This document shows, one piece after another, positions 1-7,188 of a stretch of 13,644 bases of DNA. The notes below the pieces were generated by a model. That model had not been told where the DNA came from. It searched no databases and worked only from the letters and a program-made list of their open reading frames with translations. This stretch comes from JAHEJB01 sp041748175 (lineage in GTDB: Bacteria > Bacteroidota > Rhodothermia > Rhodothermales > Rubricoccaceae). The stretch covers positions 1-13,644 of the forward strand of contig JBGTDU010000046.1 of assembly GCA_041748175.1 (NCBI GenBank), in the 5' to 3' direction. Position 1 is the stretch's first letter. Each line of letters opens with the position of its first letter. The position numbers and the translations under genes are program-made.

Positions 1-791
1 GGCGGCGGCGGCGGTCCAGGCGGTGTTGGTGGCGATGGCGGCCCCGGCGGTGTTGGCGGCGGAGGAGGAGGAGGTGGCGGCGGGAATGGCGATGGTGGGA
101 GTGGTGGCCAGGGGTTGGGAACCGTGGTCGCCGGTGGAAGCGGAGTTGTCTCGTCCAGAGCGAGTGCCAGAGGGCGAATCGTTGCGCCGTTTTGCGAGCG
201 GTTGGAGCGCGACGTGTTGATTTCGTCTGCAGCGAGACGGACGACGCCGTCTGTTCCAGCTGTCATGTGAACGCGAACGAAGCCGAAGTCGTCCGGCTGA
301 TCGCCGGAAGTCCGTACATCACTGCCATCACGCGAAACGGTCTCGACGTTGAAGCTCGTCAGGGTTTCCGTGCTTCCGCCGGTCGATTCCCAGATTCCGC
401 CGCCAAAGCTTATCCAGCGCGCTAGTTGGAAGATGGGCGTTGCAGTACCGTTAAGATTTGTTGTTTCAAATGTGTTATCGAGGCGGTAGTGAACGGCCAC
501 GATGGGCGAGGCATCGCCGAGGGCCGGGTTCGACAGCGTATGAAACTTGAAATCCGATGTGTTGGCACCGCTGCGGGTGAGCCGCGCCGGATAGCCAACC
601 TGGTTCGGGCTCCGCATGTTCTCAATGTCGCGCTCCAGCGTTTCCATGATCGAGAACGTCTGCGTCTGAACGTTGTGATGGACCGTGGCCTCAACGGCGT
701 TCTGGCTACCACGTTGTTGCACAAAAAGGAGGACGCCTAGAAGGGAAGCACCCACCAGGATCGCGGTGAGGTGATCGAGGATCGCAGCCAT
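1..791 (-). CDS. PilW/GspJ-like pseudopilin with proline-rich tail, paralogue 1 (C-terminus cut by window edge)
   Basis: The frame stays open from an ATG at 791 to the left edge (263 full codons), so the C-terminus is missing. The start is chosen because the first 28 residues match those of the gene at 5304-4402 at 24 positions. Visible parts are one hydrophobic N-terminal helix (about residues 8-25), a helix extension containing METLERDIENMR that resembles the PilW/GspJ pattern, and a folded middle. From about residue 220 there is a proline-rich tail of PPP runs broken by T, G and S, beginning NPWPPLPPSPFPP. The shared landmarks LGDASP, YRLDNTF and SRSN show true paralogy. No GFTLxE prepilin cleavage motif is visible. 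The protein is probably anchored in the inner membrane with its bulk outside the cytoplasm. A pilin-type role is inferred from architecture. No Shine-Dalgarno is seen. Confidence 0.75.
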   Translation of the reverse strand, partial: MAAILDHLTAILVGASLLGVLLFVQQRGSQNAVEATVHHNVQTQTFSIMETLERDIENMRSPNQVGYPARLTRSGANTSDFKFHTLSNPALGDASPIVAVHYRLDNTFETTNLNGTATPIFQLARWISFGGGIWESTGGSTETLTSFNVETVSRDGSDVRTSGDQPDDFGFVRVHMTAGTDGVVRLAADEINTSRSNRSQNGATIRPLALALDETTPLPPATTVPNPWPPLPPSPFPPPPPPPPPPTPPGPPSPPTPPGPPPP

Positions 792-1136
792 TGGGGGGAG
801 AAGGAGGGAGAGAGGGAGAAGCGCGTGGCCTTCGCGCTGTTCTCGCCCATACGTGCGACGGCAGTACCGGGTCAGCCATTCCACCTTTCAGCCGTTCAAA
901 ACGCAACGTCTTCAGTCCACGAGACGGTGGCAATAGCAGGAGAACGGCGGGGGCGAAGGGTGTATTCGGCTTCGTCTTGGCTAGAACAGGCAACAGGGTC
1001 GTACCGGCGCCCGAGTGAGGAATGAAATCCAGGGACCTTTCCCTCCTCGAATTCCTCGCCTTCAGCTCCAGAATGGATGGGGAAGAATCGCCGGCGGAGA
1101 GCCTGTCCTGAATCGCAGGGGTAGCCATGGGAGATG
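792..1136. other. 345-bp intergenic gap without a convincing gene
   Basis: The gap lies between the stop of the six-helix membrane protein and the start of the PilW-like paralogue, both on the minus strand. Two minus-strand frames are open across parts of it, but their translations are arginine- and proline-rich with no domain, helix or start signal, so I do not call them genes. A short AGGGA/TCCCT inverted repeat near 1031-1045 is the only structure seen. The region should hold the leader of the 791 gene, but I see no clear promoter. Confidence 0.5.
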
Positions 1137-2087
1137 CTAAATGGTGGAAACATTCCGCGCGGCCGACACGGTTTCCGTCTTCCGGCTCCGACCGAAAAAT
1201 TTGTTGGGGTGAAAGAAGCTTCTCCGGCCCTCACCGTCCTCCGGAATTTTCGAGTAGCCTTTGTTAAATCGAATGCTGACTTCGCCGAACGAATCGACGA
1301 GGTGCATGAGAAATGCTGCCCACAGTATCGTCATTGCCAGCATCTCGATGCTCTCTTCCACGGATCTGGAGAGATGCACTATGGTATCGAACGCAGTTCG
1401 CCCGAAGAGCACCGACGAGAGTTGTTCGAGCCCTGAATCCGCGGCGAGGCGAACCGCCAGATTCAGCCGATGGTCAGGGCTCAACCCATCAACGAAGTCG
1501 AGCGCTACGGCAAATGTAAATAGCGCAAACGCCAGGCCGACCAACAGCCTTTGCGATGCCGTACGTAGTTCCCTCCACAAGAACACGCCAAGAAACACAC
1601 CCATTCCCACAAAAAACGGCCCGAACAGAAGTTGCCAGTAATAGCTGGGAAACATCGCGCCGACGCCGGACTCGGACGCCCTGGAGTCTGCGAACGCCGC
1701 CCCGATTCTCTCGTGAAACTGGTTGCCGTCATCAAAGGCGATGTACGTGAAGAACAAGGCCAATACCGTCCACGAAACCCACCGAATACCCAATACCTCA
1801 CGGCTTTTTATTGCAGCTGCCATCACCCAGAGCGTGACGGCGATCAACATGGTCTGCGTTACGGCGAGCCACGAGCCAAACCCGCTCTCGCTTGTCGAAT
1901 CGAAGAGTTTTGCGAGATCGGGCGACGGGATCATATTGCCCCAATACAACCAGACGTCAAGGAGCACAACGAGGAATTCCACACAAACCAGAACCATCAC
2001 CAGATCGCGTATGCGCCTGGAAGATTCAATGTACAGGGTGGCTTTTATTTCCCTGCGCGCGCCATGCAAAGTAGGGGGCCGCTTCAC
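1137..2087 (-). CDS. Six-helix integral membrane protein of unknown function
   Basis: This 316-aa protein has about six membrane helices, near residues 28-49, 71-93, 100-118, 149-171, 180-199 and 247-266, and a charged C-terminal tail of about 50 residues. I do not recognise a named family. Polar residues cluster at helix ends: DDGNQFHERIG (119-129) after helix 3, DFVD (197-200) at the end of helix 5, VEESIEM (243-249) entering helix 6, and H262/D265 leaving it. This could mark a metal or substrate site, but that is inference. The start is GTG at 2087. The frame is open back to a stop at 2190-2192 but offers no ATG, GTG or TTG start in that stretch, and no Shine-Dalgarno is visible. The gene sits between two pseudopilin-like genes on the same strand, but a terminator upstream suggests its own promoter. 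Confidence 0.75.
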   Translation of the reverse strand: MKRPPTLHGARREIKATLYIESSRRIRDLVMVLVCVEFLVVLLDVWLYWGNMIPSPDLAKLFDSTSESGFGSWLAVTQTMLIAVTLWVMAAAIKSREVLGIRWVSWTVLALFFTYIAFDDGNQFHERIGAAFADSRASESGVGAMFPSYYWQLLFGPFFVGMGVFLGVFLWRELRTASQRLLVGLAFALFTFAVALDFVDGLSPDHRLNLAVRLAADSGLEQLSSVLFGRTAFDTIVHLSRSVEESIEMLAMTILWAAFLMHLVDSFGEVSIRFNKGYSKIPEDGEGRRSFFHPNKFFGRSRKTETVSAARNVSTI

Positions 2088-2216
2088 GCGAAGTACGGAG
2101 AAGTGCGCTTCCTGTATCGGTTCGCGAACATCGGTTCTATAGCTCTCGGTGCCCTTTCGTACAACCTTGTATGCGTATGGCGCCTGATGCTATGTGCGGA
2201 CGCGTCAAATCCGATG

Positions 2217-2251
2217 AAAAGCGGCGCGAAGCCTTGAGGGCTACGCGCCGC
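2217..2251 (-). terminator. Intrinsic terminator after the PilX-like gene
   Basis: A perfect 8-bp stem (GCGGCGCG at 2221-2228 with CGCGCCGC at 2244-2251) is extended, after an A-A mismatch, by AGCC/GGCT around a 5-nt loop. Read on the minus strand, the stem is followed at once by TTTT (2220-2217). It lies about 40 bp past the stop of the 671-aa gene, so it should end that transcript and separate it from the membrane-protein gene further on. Confidence 0.75.
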
Positions 2252-2293
2252 GATACTCGCTCATTTTTCGGGAAGATTGCTCTCCGACCACGC

Positions 2294-4309
2294 CTAGCTG
2301 CCCCCGGAACCCCCGGAGCCCCCGGAACAGGAGCCCAGCGTATCCCCGTGCAAAAGGTGGAGGGTGACGTCAACTAAGGGAAGATTTAGTTGTGTTTGAC
2401 GACGGCCCGACCTATGGCAGACCAATTGCATCGGCGACGGCCCCGGAGGCGGCCCCGGTGGTGGAGGCGTAGCCGTTCCGCCACCCGCGTCCACACCACG
2501 CGGACCGCCGCCAACTCCGGCATCGATGCCTTGGGTGCGGTAGTCACGCGCGCTGGAGTGCTCGGTAGACGTGGCTGTATTGATTATCTCATCGCCGTCG
2601 AAACCGAGACGGCTGCCGACCGCCTGAATCGCATTCAGGTTGTACGTGATGGAGACATTCTGGCCTAGTGTGAGATTTGTGCCGAAAGACGTGCCGCTCT
2701 CAATGAGGGCGCGGAGTGCTGCTTCCTCGGCTTCGTGCTCCGCCACCTCATCGGCACGCATGTGCCAGTATAGAGCGGCCTCATAGAGCATTCTATTGGA
2801 CGCATTGCGAAGCCGAACGGTGAGGGCATTCGAGCGCGACGTGTTTCGGCCAATGCAGTAAGGCCAGATATTGCCCGAACATGCACCGGCTGGCGTACCG
2901 TCCCATAGCTTCTTCAGCATGCGAAGGCTCTTGACATCGATGGTGAGCGTGTTCAAGTCGCTCGCGCGGAAAAGCTGGGTGCGGTAAGCGTTACCGCCTT
3001 GCGAGAACAGGCCGAAGCCATTCGCTACCGTTCCATTGTAGACCGTCGAAGTGCCGGAGATATCGACATCGAGGGAGTAGTTGGCATAGCCGTGGACCTC
3101 CGGGCGGTAAAATTCGAGGTAGACATTGCTCGAGCCCTGGGCGTCCAAAGCGTCGCGGAACTGCGTCCACTCTTCGTGGCGATCAGCGCCATCCTCGGCG
3201 AAGTAAACCATACGTTCCTCCGGCACATCCAGGTCGAACTGGTGCTTGTGCTGGTACCAGGGGAAACCGGCGCCCCAGATTGGGCTTGGCATACCAGCCG
3301 GTGAGCTCCACACACCATCGTCCTCTCGCATCACCGTCACATCAAGATGGCCTCCGGGAGGGACGGCTTGCTGATCGACCACAAGCCCTCCGTCTATGTC
3401 GACGACCGCGTCGGCGCCCATGTCAATGGAGAGGAAGTTGTCGCCGCTGTGGACAAGCACGATGCCGTCCCAATTAAGCGTCGGACTCGCGCCCGTCATC
3501 GTCAGCGGTCCCTCGATAATCAGCATGCCTGCTCCCTGCACGGTGCCGCCGTCGATGGTAAGGCCCCCTGTAATGCGGACAATTTTGATGTCGACGCCGA
3601 AGTTCTGTGTCCCACTGTAGGTAGTTGGCCCAGCCACGGTTGCATCGAGACCGCCCATGACGCCTAGCGCTGCGTAGTAGAGGTCGGTGGCATCCGCGAC
3701 GTTCAGGTCTTCAAGCAATCCGGAGGCGCTCATGTCGCTGGCATTGAAATCGCCGCCTGCTCCGTTGGCATTGCCAAACTCGCCGTCCAATGCCGATTCC
3801 ATTGCGTTCCAGGGAAGGATAGACTGGAGCTGAAGCTCGTTAAACCTCCGATCATCGAAGTGGGCGGCGCGGGCGTCGGCGCCTCCATCTATCGTTGTGT
3901 TCGGATCCACGTTGGCAACGGCATAGGGCACATCCATCCAGATCGGCCCTGGGAAATCCATGGGATCCCACTCGTAGGTGCTATGGATGGTATGCGTCGC
4001 ACCCCCAGCATGACCGGTGACCGTAAAGGTGGCCGTCTGCCCATCCGGCGAAGCATAGCCGTCCACCGTAAACCTGCCATTCTGGACCGTGCGATCCGAG
4101 AAAGGCAGACTGGCTCTGAAGCCATCGGTGTCCAGCATGGCGTTGAGAACGAGGCCGTGGCCACTATTTGCCGCGTCCCGAGCAAGGATGTCGCCTTGCG
4201 AGTCGCGACGCTCATACTCGGTCTCATTGGAGGACATCCGCGTGCGGAACGTCAGGAGGCTACCGCCAAGAACGGCAACCATCACGAACAAAAGGGTCAG
4301 CTTTCCCAT
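2294..4309 (-). CDS. PilX-like pilus-assembly/exported protein with C-terminal Cys/His HGD motif
   Basis: This 671-aa protein opens with a hydrophobic helix (about residues 4-20) followed by a polar helix with RDAANSGHGLVLNAM, as in PilX-type minor pilins. The middle (about 235-330) is rich in short hydrophobic beta strands and Gly turns (ITGGLTIDGG, GAGMLIIEGPLTMTG, WDGIVLVHSG). This resembles the beta-solenoid-like region of Gram-negative PilX-like proteins. C477 and C485 may form a disulfide. Residues 614-626 are a Pro/Gly linker. The end carries CHRSG (631-635), then HLLHGDTLGSC (651-661), then three GGS units. The CH...HLxHGDxxGxC pattern is one I know from the C-termini of exported Bacteroidota proteins, with no assigned function. 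There is no GFTLxE prepilin motif; the start is MGKLTLLF. It is the third gene of the pseudopilin-like set and is followed by an intrinsic terminator. Confidence 0.8.
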   Translation of the reverse strand: MGKLTLLFVMVAVLGGSLLTFRTRMSSNETEYERRDSQGDILARDAANSGHGLVLNAMLDTDGFRASLPFSDRTVQNGRFTVDGYASPDGQTATFTVTGHAGGATHTIHSTYEWDPMDFPGPIWMDVPYAVANVDPNTTIDGGADARAAHFDDRRFNELQLQSILPWNAMESALDGEFGNANGAGGDFNASDMSASGLLEDLNVADATDLYYAALGVMGGLDATVAGPTTYSGTQNFGVDIKIVRITGGLTIDGGTVQGAGMLIIEGPLTMTGASPTLNWDGIVLVHSGDNFLSIDMGADAVVDIDGGLVVDQQAVPPGGHLDVTVMREDDGVWSSPAGMPSPIWGAGFPWYQHKHQFDLDVPEERMVYFAEDGADRHEEWTQFRDALDAQGSSNVYLEFYRPEVHGYANYSLDVDISGTSTVYNGTVANGFGLFSQGGNAYRTQLFRASDLNTLTIDVKSLRMLKKLWDGTPAGACSGNIWPYCIGRNTSRSNALTVRLRNASNRMLYEAALYWHMRADEVAEHEAEEAALRALIESGTSFGTNLTLGQNVSITYNLNAIQAVGSRLGFDGDEIINTATSTEHSSARDYRTQGIDAGVGGGPRGVDAGGGTATPPPPGPPPGPSPMQLVCHRSGRRQTQLNLPLVDVTLHLLHGDTLGSCSGGSGGSGGS

Positions 4310-4401
4310 GGTATCGGTGGAGTTATCTGAGGATGATGCTGGGTGGAGAGTCCAGGTGGGATAGTCGTCGCCCGGTCGGGCACCGAACGAGGCTCGGATT
4401 T

Positions 4402-5304
4402 TTAGATTTCGAACGGAGGTGGCGGCGGTGGCGGTGGTGGTGGTGGTGGTGGTCTTGGCGGCGGCCGTGGCGGCGGCGGTGGAGAGGGAGGACCTGGAGG
4501 AGTCGGTGGTGGAGGTGGTGGCGGTGGCGGCGGTGGAGAGGGAGGCCCCGGAGGAGTCGGTGGCGTCGGTGGTGGCGGTGGCGGCGGTGGTGGGGGGAAC
4601 GGATTGGGAGGCAGCGACGGCCAGGGCGAGGGAACCGTCCCGATCGGCGGCATGGAAGAGGTTTGTTCTACCGTCAGCCCCGGAGGCCGAAACGAGAAGC
4701 CTTGTTGCGTCTGGTTGGAGCGTGATCGGGTGCTCTGGTCATAAACCATCCTTTCAGGAAGAGCAGTGGCCGCCTCGAAGGAGACCTGCACGATGGCGAA
4801 TTCGTCGGGCTCGAAACCAGAGGTCACAACCGTTGCCATGTCGCGCGAAACGAGATTGGCGTTAAAGCCCGTCATTGTTTCGGCGCTTCCTCCTGTAAAA
4901 TCCCAGGTGCCGGAGCCGTCGTTTACGTAGCGGCCCAGGCGATACACCGCGGTCGGAACATCGTTGACCAGCACCTGCTGAAACGTATTATCGAGCCGAT
5001 AGGCGACGGCGATAAGCGGCGAGGCGTCGCCGAGTGTGGGATCTTCGAGGGTGATAAAGCGAAGGACCGACGTGTTCCCGCCAATCATGGCGACGTTCGC
5101 CTTCTCTCCCGTTATATCGGAGTTCCGGATGTTCTCAAGATCCCGCTCAAGCGTCTCGGCAATCGAAAACGACTGCGTCTGAATCGTATGGTGGATCGTG
5201 CTCTCCACCGATGCCTCGTTGCCGCGCTGCTGCACATAGAGCAGAACGCCGAGCAGCGAAGTGCCGACGAGAATTGCTGTGAGATGATCGAGGATGACAG
5301 ACAT
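4402..5304 (-). CDS. PilW/GspJ-like pseudopilin with poly-proline tail, paralogue 2
   Basis: This 300-aa protein has an N-terminal membrane helix (about residues 8-25), then SIAETLERDLENIR, which matches the helical neck and 'RDL' pattern of PilW/GspJ minor pilins. A globular part runs to about residue 220. A tail of about 75 residues (from about 225) is almost wholly proline, in runs of up to about 13, interrupted by TPP, GPP, SPP and RPP, and ends in FEI. Such tails usually act as stiff spacers or cross a cell-wall or periplasmic layer, and translating them normally needs EF-P. The usual prepilin cleavage site (G before F/M, E at +5) is absent. It lies 45 bp after the PilV-like gene and 92 bp before the PilX-like gene, so the three are probably co-transcribed. 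No Shine-Dalgarno precedes the ATG. A close paralogue starts at 791. Confidence 0.8.
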   Translation of the reverse strand: MSVILDHLTAILVGTSLLGVLLYVQQRGNEASVESTIHHTIQTQSFSIAETLERDLENIRNSDITGEKANVAMIGGNTSVLRFITLEDPTLGDASPLIAVAYRLDNTFQQVLVNDVPTAVYRLGRYVNDGSGTWDFTGGSAETMTGFNANLVSRDMATVVTSGFEPDEFAIVQVSFEAATALPERMVYDQSTRSRSNQTQQGFSFRPPGLTVEQTSSMPPIGTVPSPWPSLPPNPFPPPPPPPPPPTPPTPPGPPSPPPPPPPPPPPTPPGPPSPPPPPRPPPRPPPPPPPPPPPPPFEI

Positions 5305-5349
5305 GGCAGGCTACGTTGATTATTGAAATGGCGCGTCGGGCGATTGAAC

Positions 5350-5874
5350 TCAGCCGTGCATCGTAGTCCATGCTGGCGTGACCACATGGATGAGGGTGGC
5401 GAAAACACCAGCTCGTTCAGCGTTATCAGCTCGGATCTCAGCCACGCTTACCGCGACTTCCTTCGCCAATGTGGGCGTTCCGGACGTCACATCCGGCTGA
5501 TTGGGCTCCACATAGCGGATGGATGCCGTCACCGCAAAGCTGAGCGGAGTCCCGTGCCAATCCACCGACAGCGTGTCGATAAAACCGTGGAAGTCGTCGA
5601 GGTCGTCGAACAGATTCATGGACGACTCGCCGGCGTCAGGTCCGACCGCTGAGAGTCCCGTTTCGTCCCTGCGCAACTCCGTTCGGCCAATGTCGGCCTC
5701 ATCGTAGACGAGACTCGTTATGGTGACCAGGCGATCCCGGGCGACATCGGTCGCGGCAAGTTCTATCTCGCTGGCGATGGCCGTCTGTTCGAGATCTGCG
5801 TTGGCTTTGTGCTGATTGATAGCAAACAAAGAAAAGGCGAGGATAGCAGCGATTGCGAGGAGTGTCTGTGGCAT
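5350..5874 (-). CDS. PilV/GspI-like small pseudopilin
   Basis: This 174-aa protein is anchored by one N-terminal helix (about residues 3-19) and followed by a long amphipathic stretch (DLEQTAIASEIELAATDVARDRL), as in minor pseudopilins. The rest is a small soluble domain with no motif I recognise. I place the start at ATG 5874, directly before the hydrophobic helix. An in-frame ATG at 5928 would add 18 polar residues that break the pilin-like architecture. No Shine-Dalgarno is seen at either. It is the first gene of the set that continues with the PilW-like and PilX-like genes, an order matching pilV-pilW-pilX in minor pilin operons. The function is inferred from size, architecture and neighbours rather than a diagnostic motif. 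Confidence 0.65.
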   Translation of the reverse strand: MPQTLLAIAAILAFSLFAINQHKANADLEQTAIASEIELAATDVARDRLVTITSLVYDEADIGRTELRRDETGLSAVGPDAGESSMNLFDDLDDFHGFIDTLSVDWHGTPLSFAVTASIRYVEPNQPDVTSGTPTLAKEVAVSVAEIRADNAERAGVFATLIHVVTPAWTTMHG

Positions 5875-6151
5875 TGTGGCGTCTGCTGGTGGGGATTTCT
5901 GTCGTGCAGGACCTCCCAGCGAGGACAATGCCGCTGCTCATGCCAAATCTTATAGAGATTGCAATTGCAACGTTTTTGGATACCGGTTTTGAGACAACTC
6001 GGATAAACTTCGCCACGGTTGCAAAACCGACCTTCTAGCGAGAGGTAAAGGATTCCTTCTGGACCTCTATCCTTCTCACTTCGATACCCTTCTCCAAATG
6101 AGAAGCGCTTTCACAGCTCCGCAGACCATTCATCTCAGTCTGATACCTCTC
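5875..6151. promoter_or_regulatory. Leader region of the pseudopilin-like set, rich in inverted repeats
   Basis: This 277-bp gap separates pdxJ from the PilV-like gene, both on the minus strand. It holds a perfect 12-bp palindrome TTGCAATTGCAA (5959-5970), a CGGTT/AACCG hairpin (6016-6029), a nested repeat AGAGGT/ACCTCT with AAGG/CCTT inside (6041-6068), CTTCTCA/TGAGAAG with a 20-nt loop (6072-6105), and GTCTGA/TCAGAC overlapping the pdxJ stop (6139-6157). None is followed by a T run on the minus strand, so they are not standard intrinsic terminators. The palindrome, about 85-95 bp before the PilV-like start, is a possible operator. The AT-rich stretch beside it (TATAAG on the minus strand) could be part of a promoter. 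Confidence 0.4.
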
Positions 6152-6910
6152 TCAGACCGAACGAATGATGTTGAGGTAGGCAGCCACGGCCATTGAGAAT
6201 CCGAGGTGCAGCGAGTCCGCCAGCAGGGCCTGGCCGATTGATACTTCCCTGATGCCAGGCACAGATCGAAGAAATAAACCAAGGTTGTCCATATCGAGGT
6301 CATGGCCAGCATTCAGGCCGATTCCAAGATTGTCCGCAGCTTCAGCTGCCGCGGCGTACTTCGGGAGAATCTTTTCCGCCGATCCGCCAGCGAAGGCCTG
6401 AGCGAAGGGACCCGTGTACAGTTCCACACGATCGGCACCCAACGTGTGAGCCTTCTCAATTTCGGCGGGGATGGGATCCATGAACAGGCTCACGCGAATC
6501 CCCAGGCTTTTCAGTTCGGCCACGACAGGTGTGAGGCGGGAGGCGGTGGCGTCGTCTAACCGCCATCCGTGGTCGGATGTCAACTGATCCGGCGAGTCGG
6601 GGACCAGCGTGGTCTGGTCAGGCTTCGCGCGCCGGAGGATTTCCATGAAGCCCGGGTAAGCGTCCTCGCCGATCTCCGCAGGCCCGGCGAACGGGTTGCC
6701 CTCCACGTTCAGTTCTACGGGAAGCCACTCACTCAATTCGTAGACATCCTCCGCAAGCGCATGGCGGCCATCGGAGCGGGGATGGAGCGTGATGCCCTGA
6801 GCGCCAGCCTCGACACAGGCCTTCGCGGCTTGCCGCACACTTGGCCTTCGCCCACCACGCGCATTTCGCATGAGAGCAACCTTGTTAAGGTTGACACTAA
6901 GATTGGTCAT
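6152..6910 (-). CDS. pdxJ: Pyridoxine 5'-phosphate synthase PdxJ
   Basis: PdxJ condenses 1-deoxy-D-xylulose 5-phosphate with 3-amino-2-oxopropyl phosphate to make pyridoxine 5'-phosphate, the ring-closing step of the DXP-dependent vitamin B6 pathway in the cytoplasm. The 252-aa length fits the family (E. coli 243). SVNLNKVALMRNARGG at the N-terminus, GITLHPRSDGRH (H43), ELNVEG (E70) and LNAGHDL (H203) supply the expected catalytic residues. The VNxNK form and ELYTGPFA belong to the Bacteroidota-type sequences. One oddity is IGQAL at 225-229, where most family members have IGHA at the phosphate-binding loop. I start at ATG 6910, which aligns with family N-termini. The frame stays open for 70 more Arg-rich codons up to 7120, but these show no conservation. 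No Shine-Dalgarno is present. Confidence 0.95.
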   Translation of the reverse strand: MTNLSVNLNKVALMRNARGGRRPSVRQAAKACVEAGAQGITLHPRSDGRHALAEDVYELSEWLPVELNVEGNPFAGPAEIGEDAYPGFMEILRRAKPDQTTLVPDSPDQLTSDHGWRLDDATASRLTPVVAELKSLGIRVSLFMDPIPAEIEKAHTLGADRVELYTGPFAQAFAGGSAEKILPKYAAAAEAADNLGIGLNAGHDLDMDNLGLFLRSVPGIREVSIGQALLADSLHLGFSMAVAAYLNIIRSV

Positions 6911-7029
6911 GGGTTGCAACGAGGTGAGATGATGCCGTCCATCGGAGGTTGCCATACGACGCCTCTTCAATGCAGCAACATCGGCCTTGGTTGCTTGTCC
7001 TTGAGGTTCGAAGCGTCCAATTGTCCGCC

Positions 7030-7059
7030 TTGCATTTTCCAGCGCGGCACGGTTATACT
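7030..7059 (+). promoter_or_regulatory. Possible sigma-70-like promoter for the GspG-like/PilM-like/rsmD/coaD run
   Basis: TTGCAT (7030-7035) and TATACT (7054-7059) are separated by 18 bp, about 130 bp before the ATG at 7189. The -10 matches the consensus at five of six positions but the -35 at only three. It lies in the divergent gap between pdxJ and the plus-strand genes. This is pattern matching only, and Bacteroidota promoters may differ from this consensus. Confidence 0.3.
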
Positions 7060-7188
7060 TTTCGGCCCGTTTGCATGGTCCGCGTGGCTTACTTTCTGGC
7101 ACGGATCTCCTCCTTTTCACCCCCCGCGATTGGCTCGGACAGGACGCCGATCCACCCGCTCTTCAACGGCCCTCCAAGGCAGCAGCTC

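Noticed and set aside
1..80. GGCGGC/GGTGTTGGC repeats as a possible CRISPR or satellite array
   Set aside because: There are no unique spacers of constant length. The repeats are in phase with proline codons of the minus-strand gene.
23..220. Plus-strand Ala/Val/Glu-rich ORF
   Set aside because: It is the antisense of the proline-rich tail of the PilW-like gene on the minus strand; its composition comes from the GGC/GGT repeat.
706..1234. Minus-strand open frames in the gap before the 791 gene
   Set aside because: They are Arg/Pro-rich, have no domain or hydrophobic segment, overlap neighbouring genes in other frames and lack a start signal. I looked for a degenerate PilV-like gene here and found no resemblance.
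1632..2237. Plus-strand 201-aa ORF
   Set aside because: It runs antisense through the six-helix membrane protein, whose minus-strand translation has clear helices; the plus translation has no recognisable features.
4370..4381. GCCCG/CGGGC hairpin between the PilW-like and PilX-like genes as a terminator
   Set aside because: The stem is 5 bp with a 2-nt loop and no T run follows on the minus strand; more likely a chance structure within an operon.
4168..4865. Plus-strand ORFs rich in Trp/Arg or Val/Ala
   Set aside because: They are antisense frames of the poly-proline tail and of the start of the 671-aa gene. The odd composition is produced by GGT/GGC triplets.
6911..7120. 70-codon N-terminal extension of PdxJ
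   Set aside because: The extension is Arg/Lys-rich and has no counterpart in the family; the ATG at 6910 matches the normal PdxJ start.
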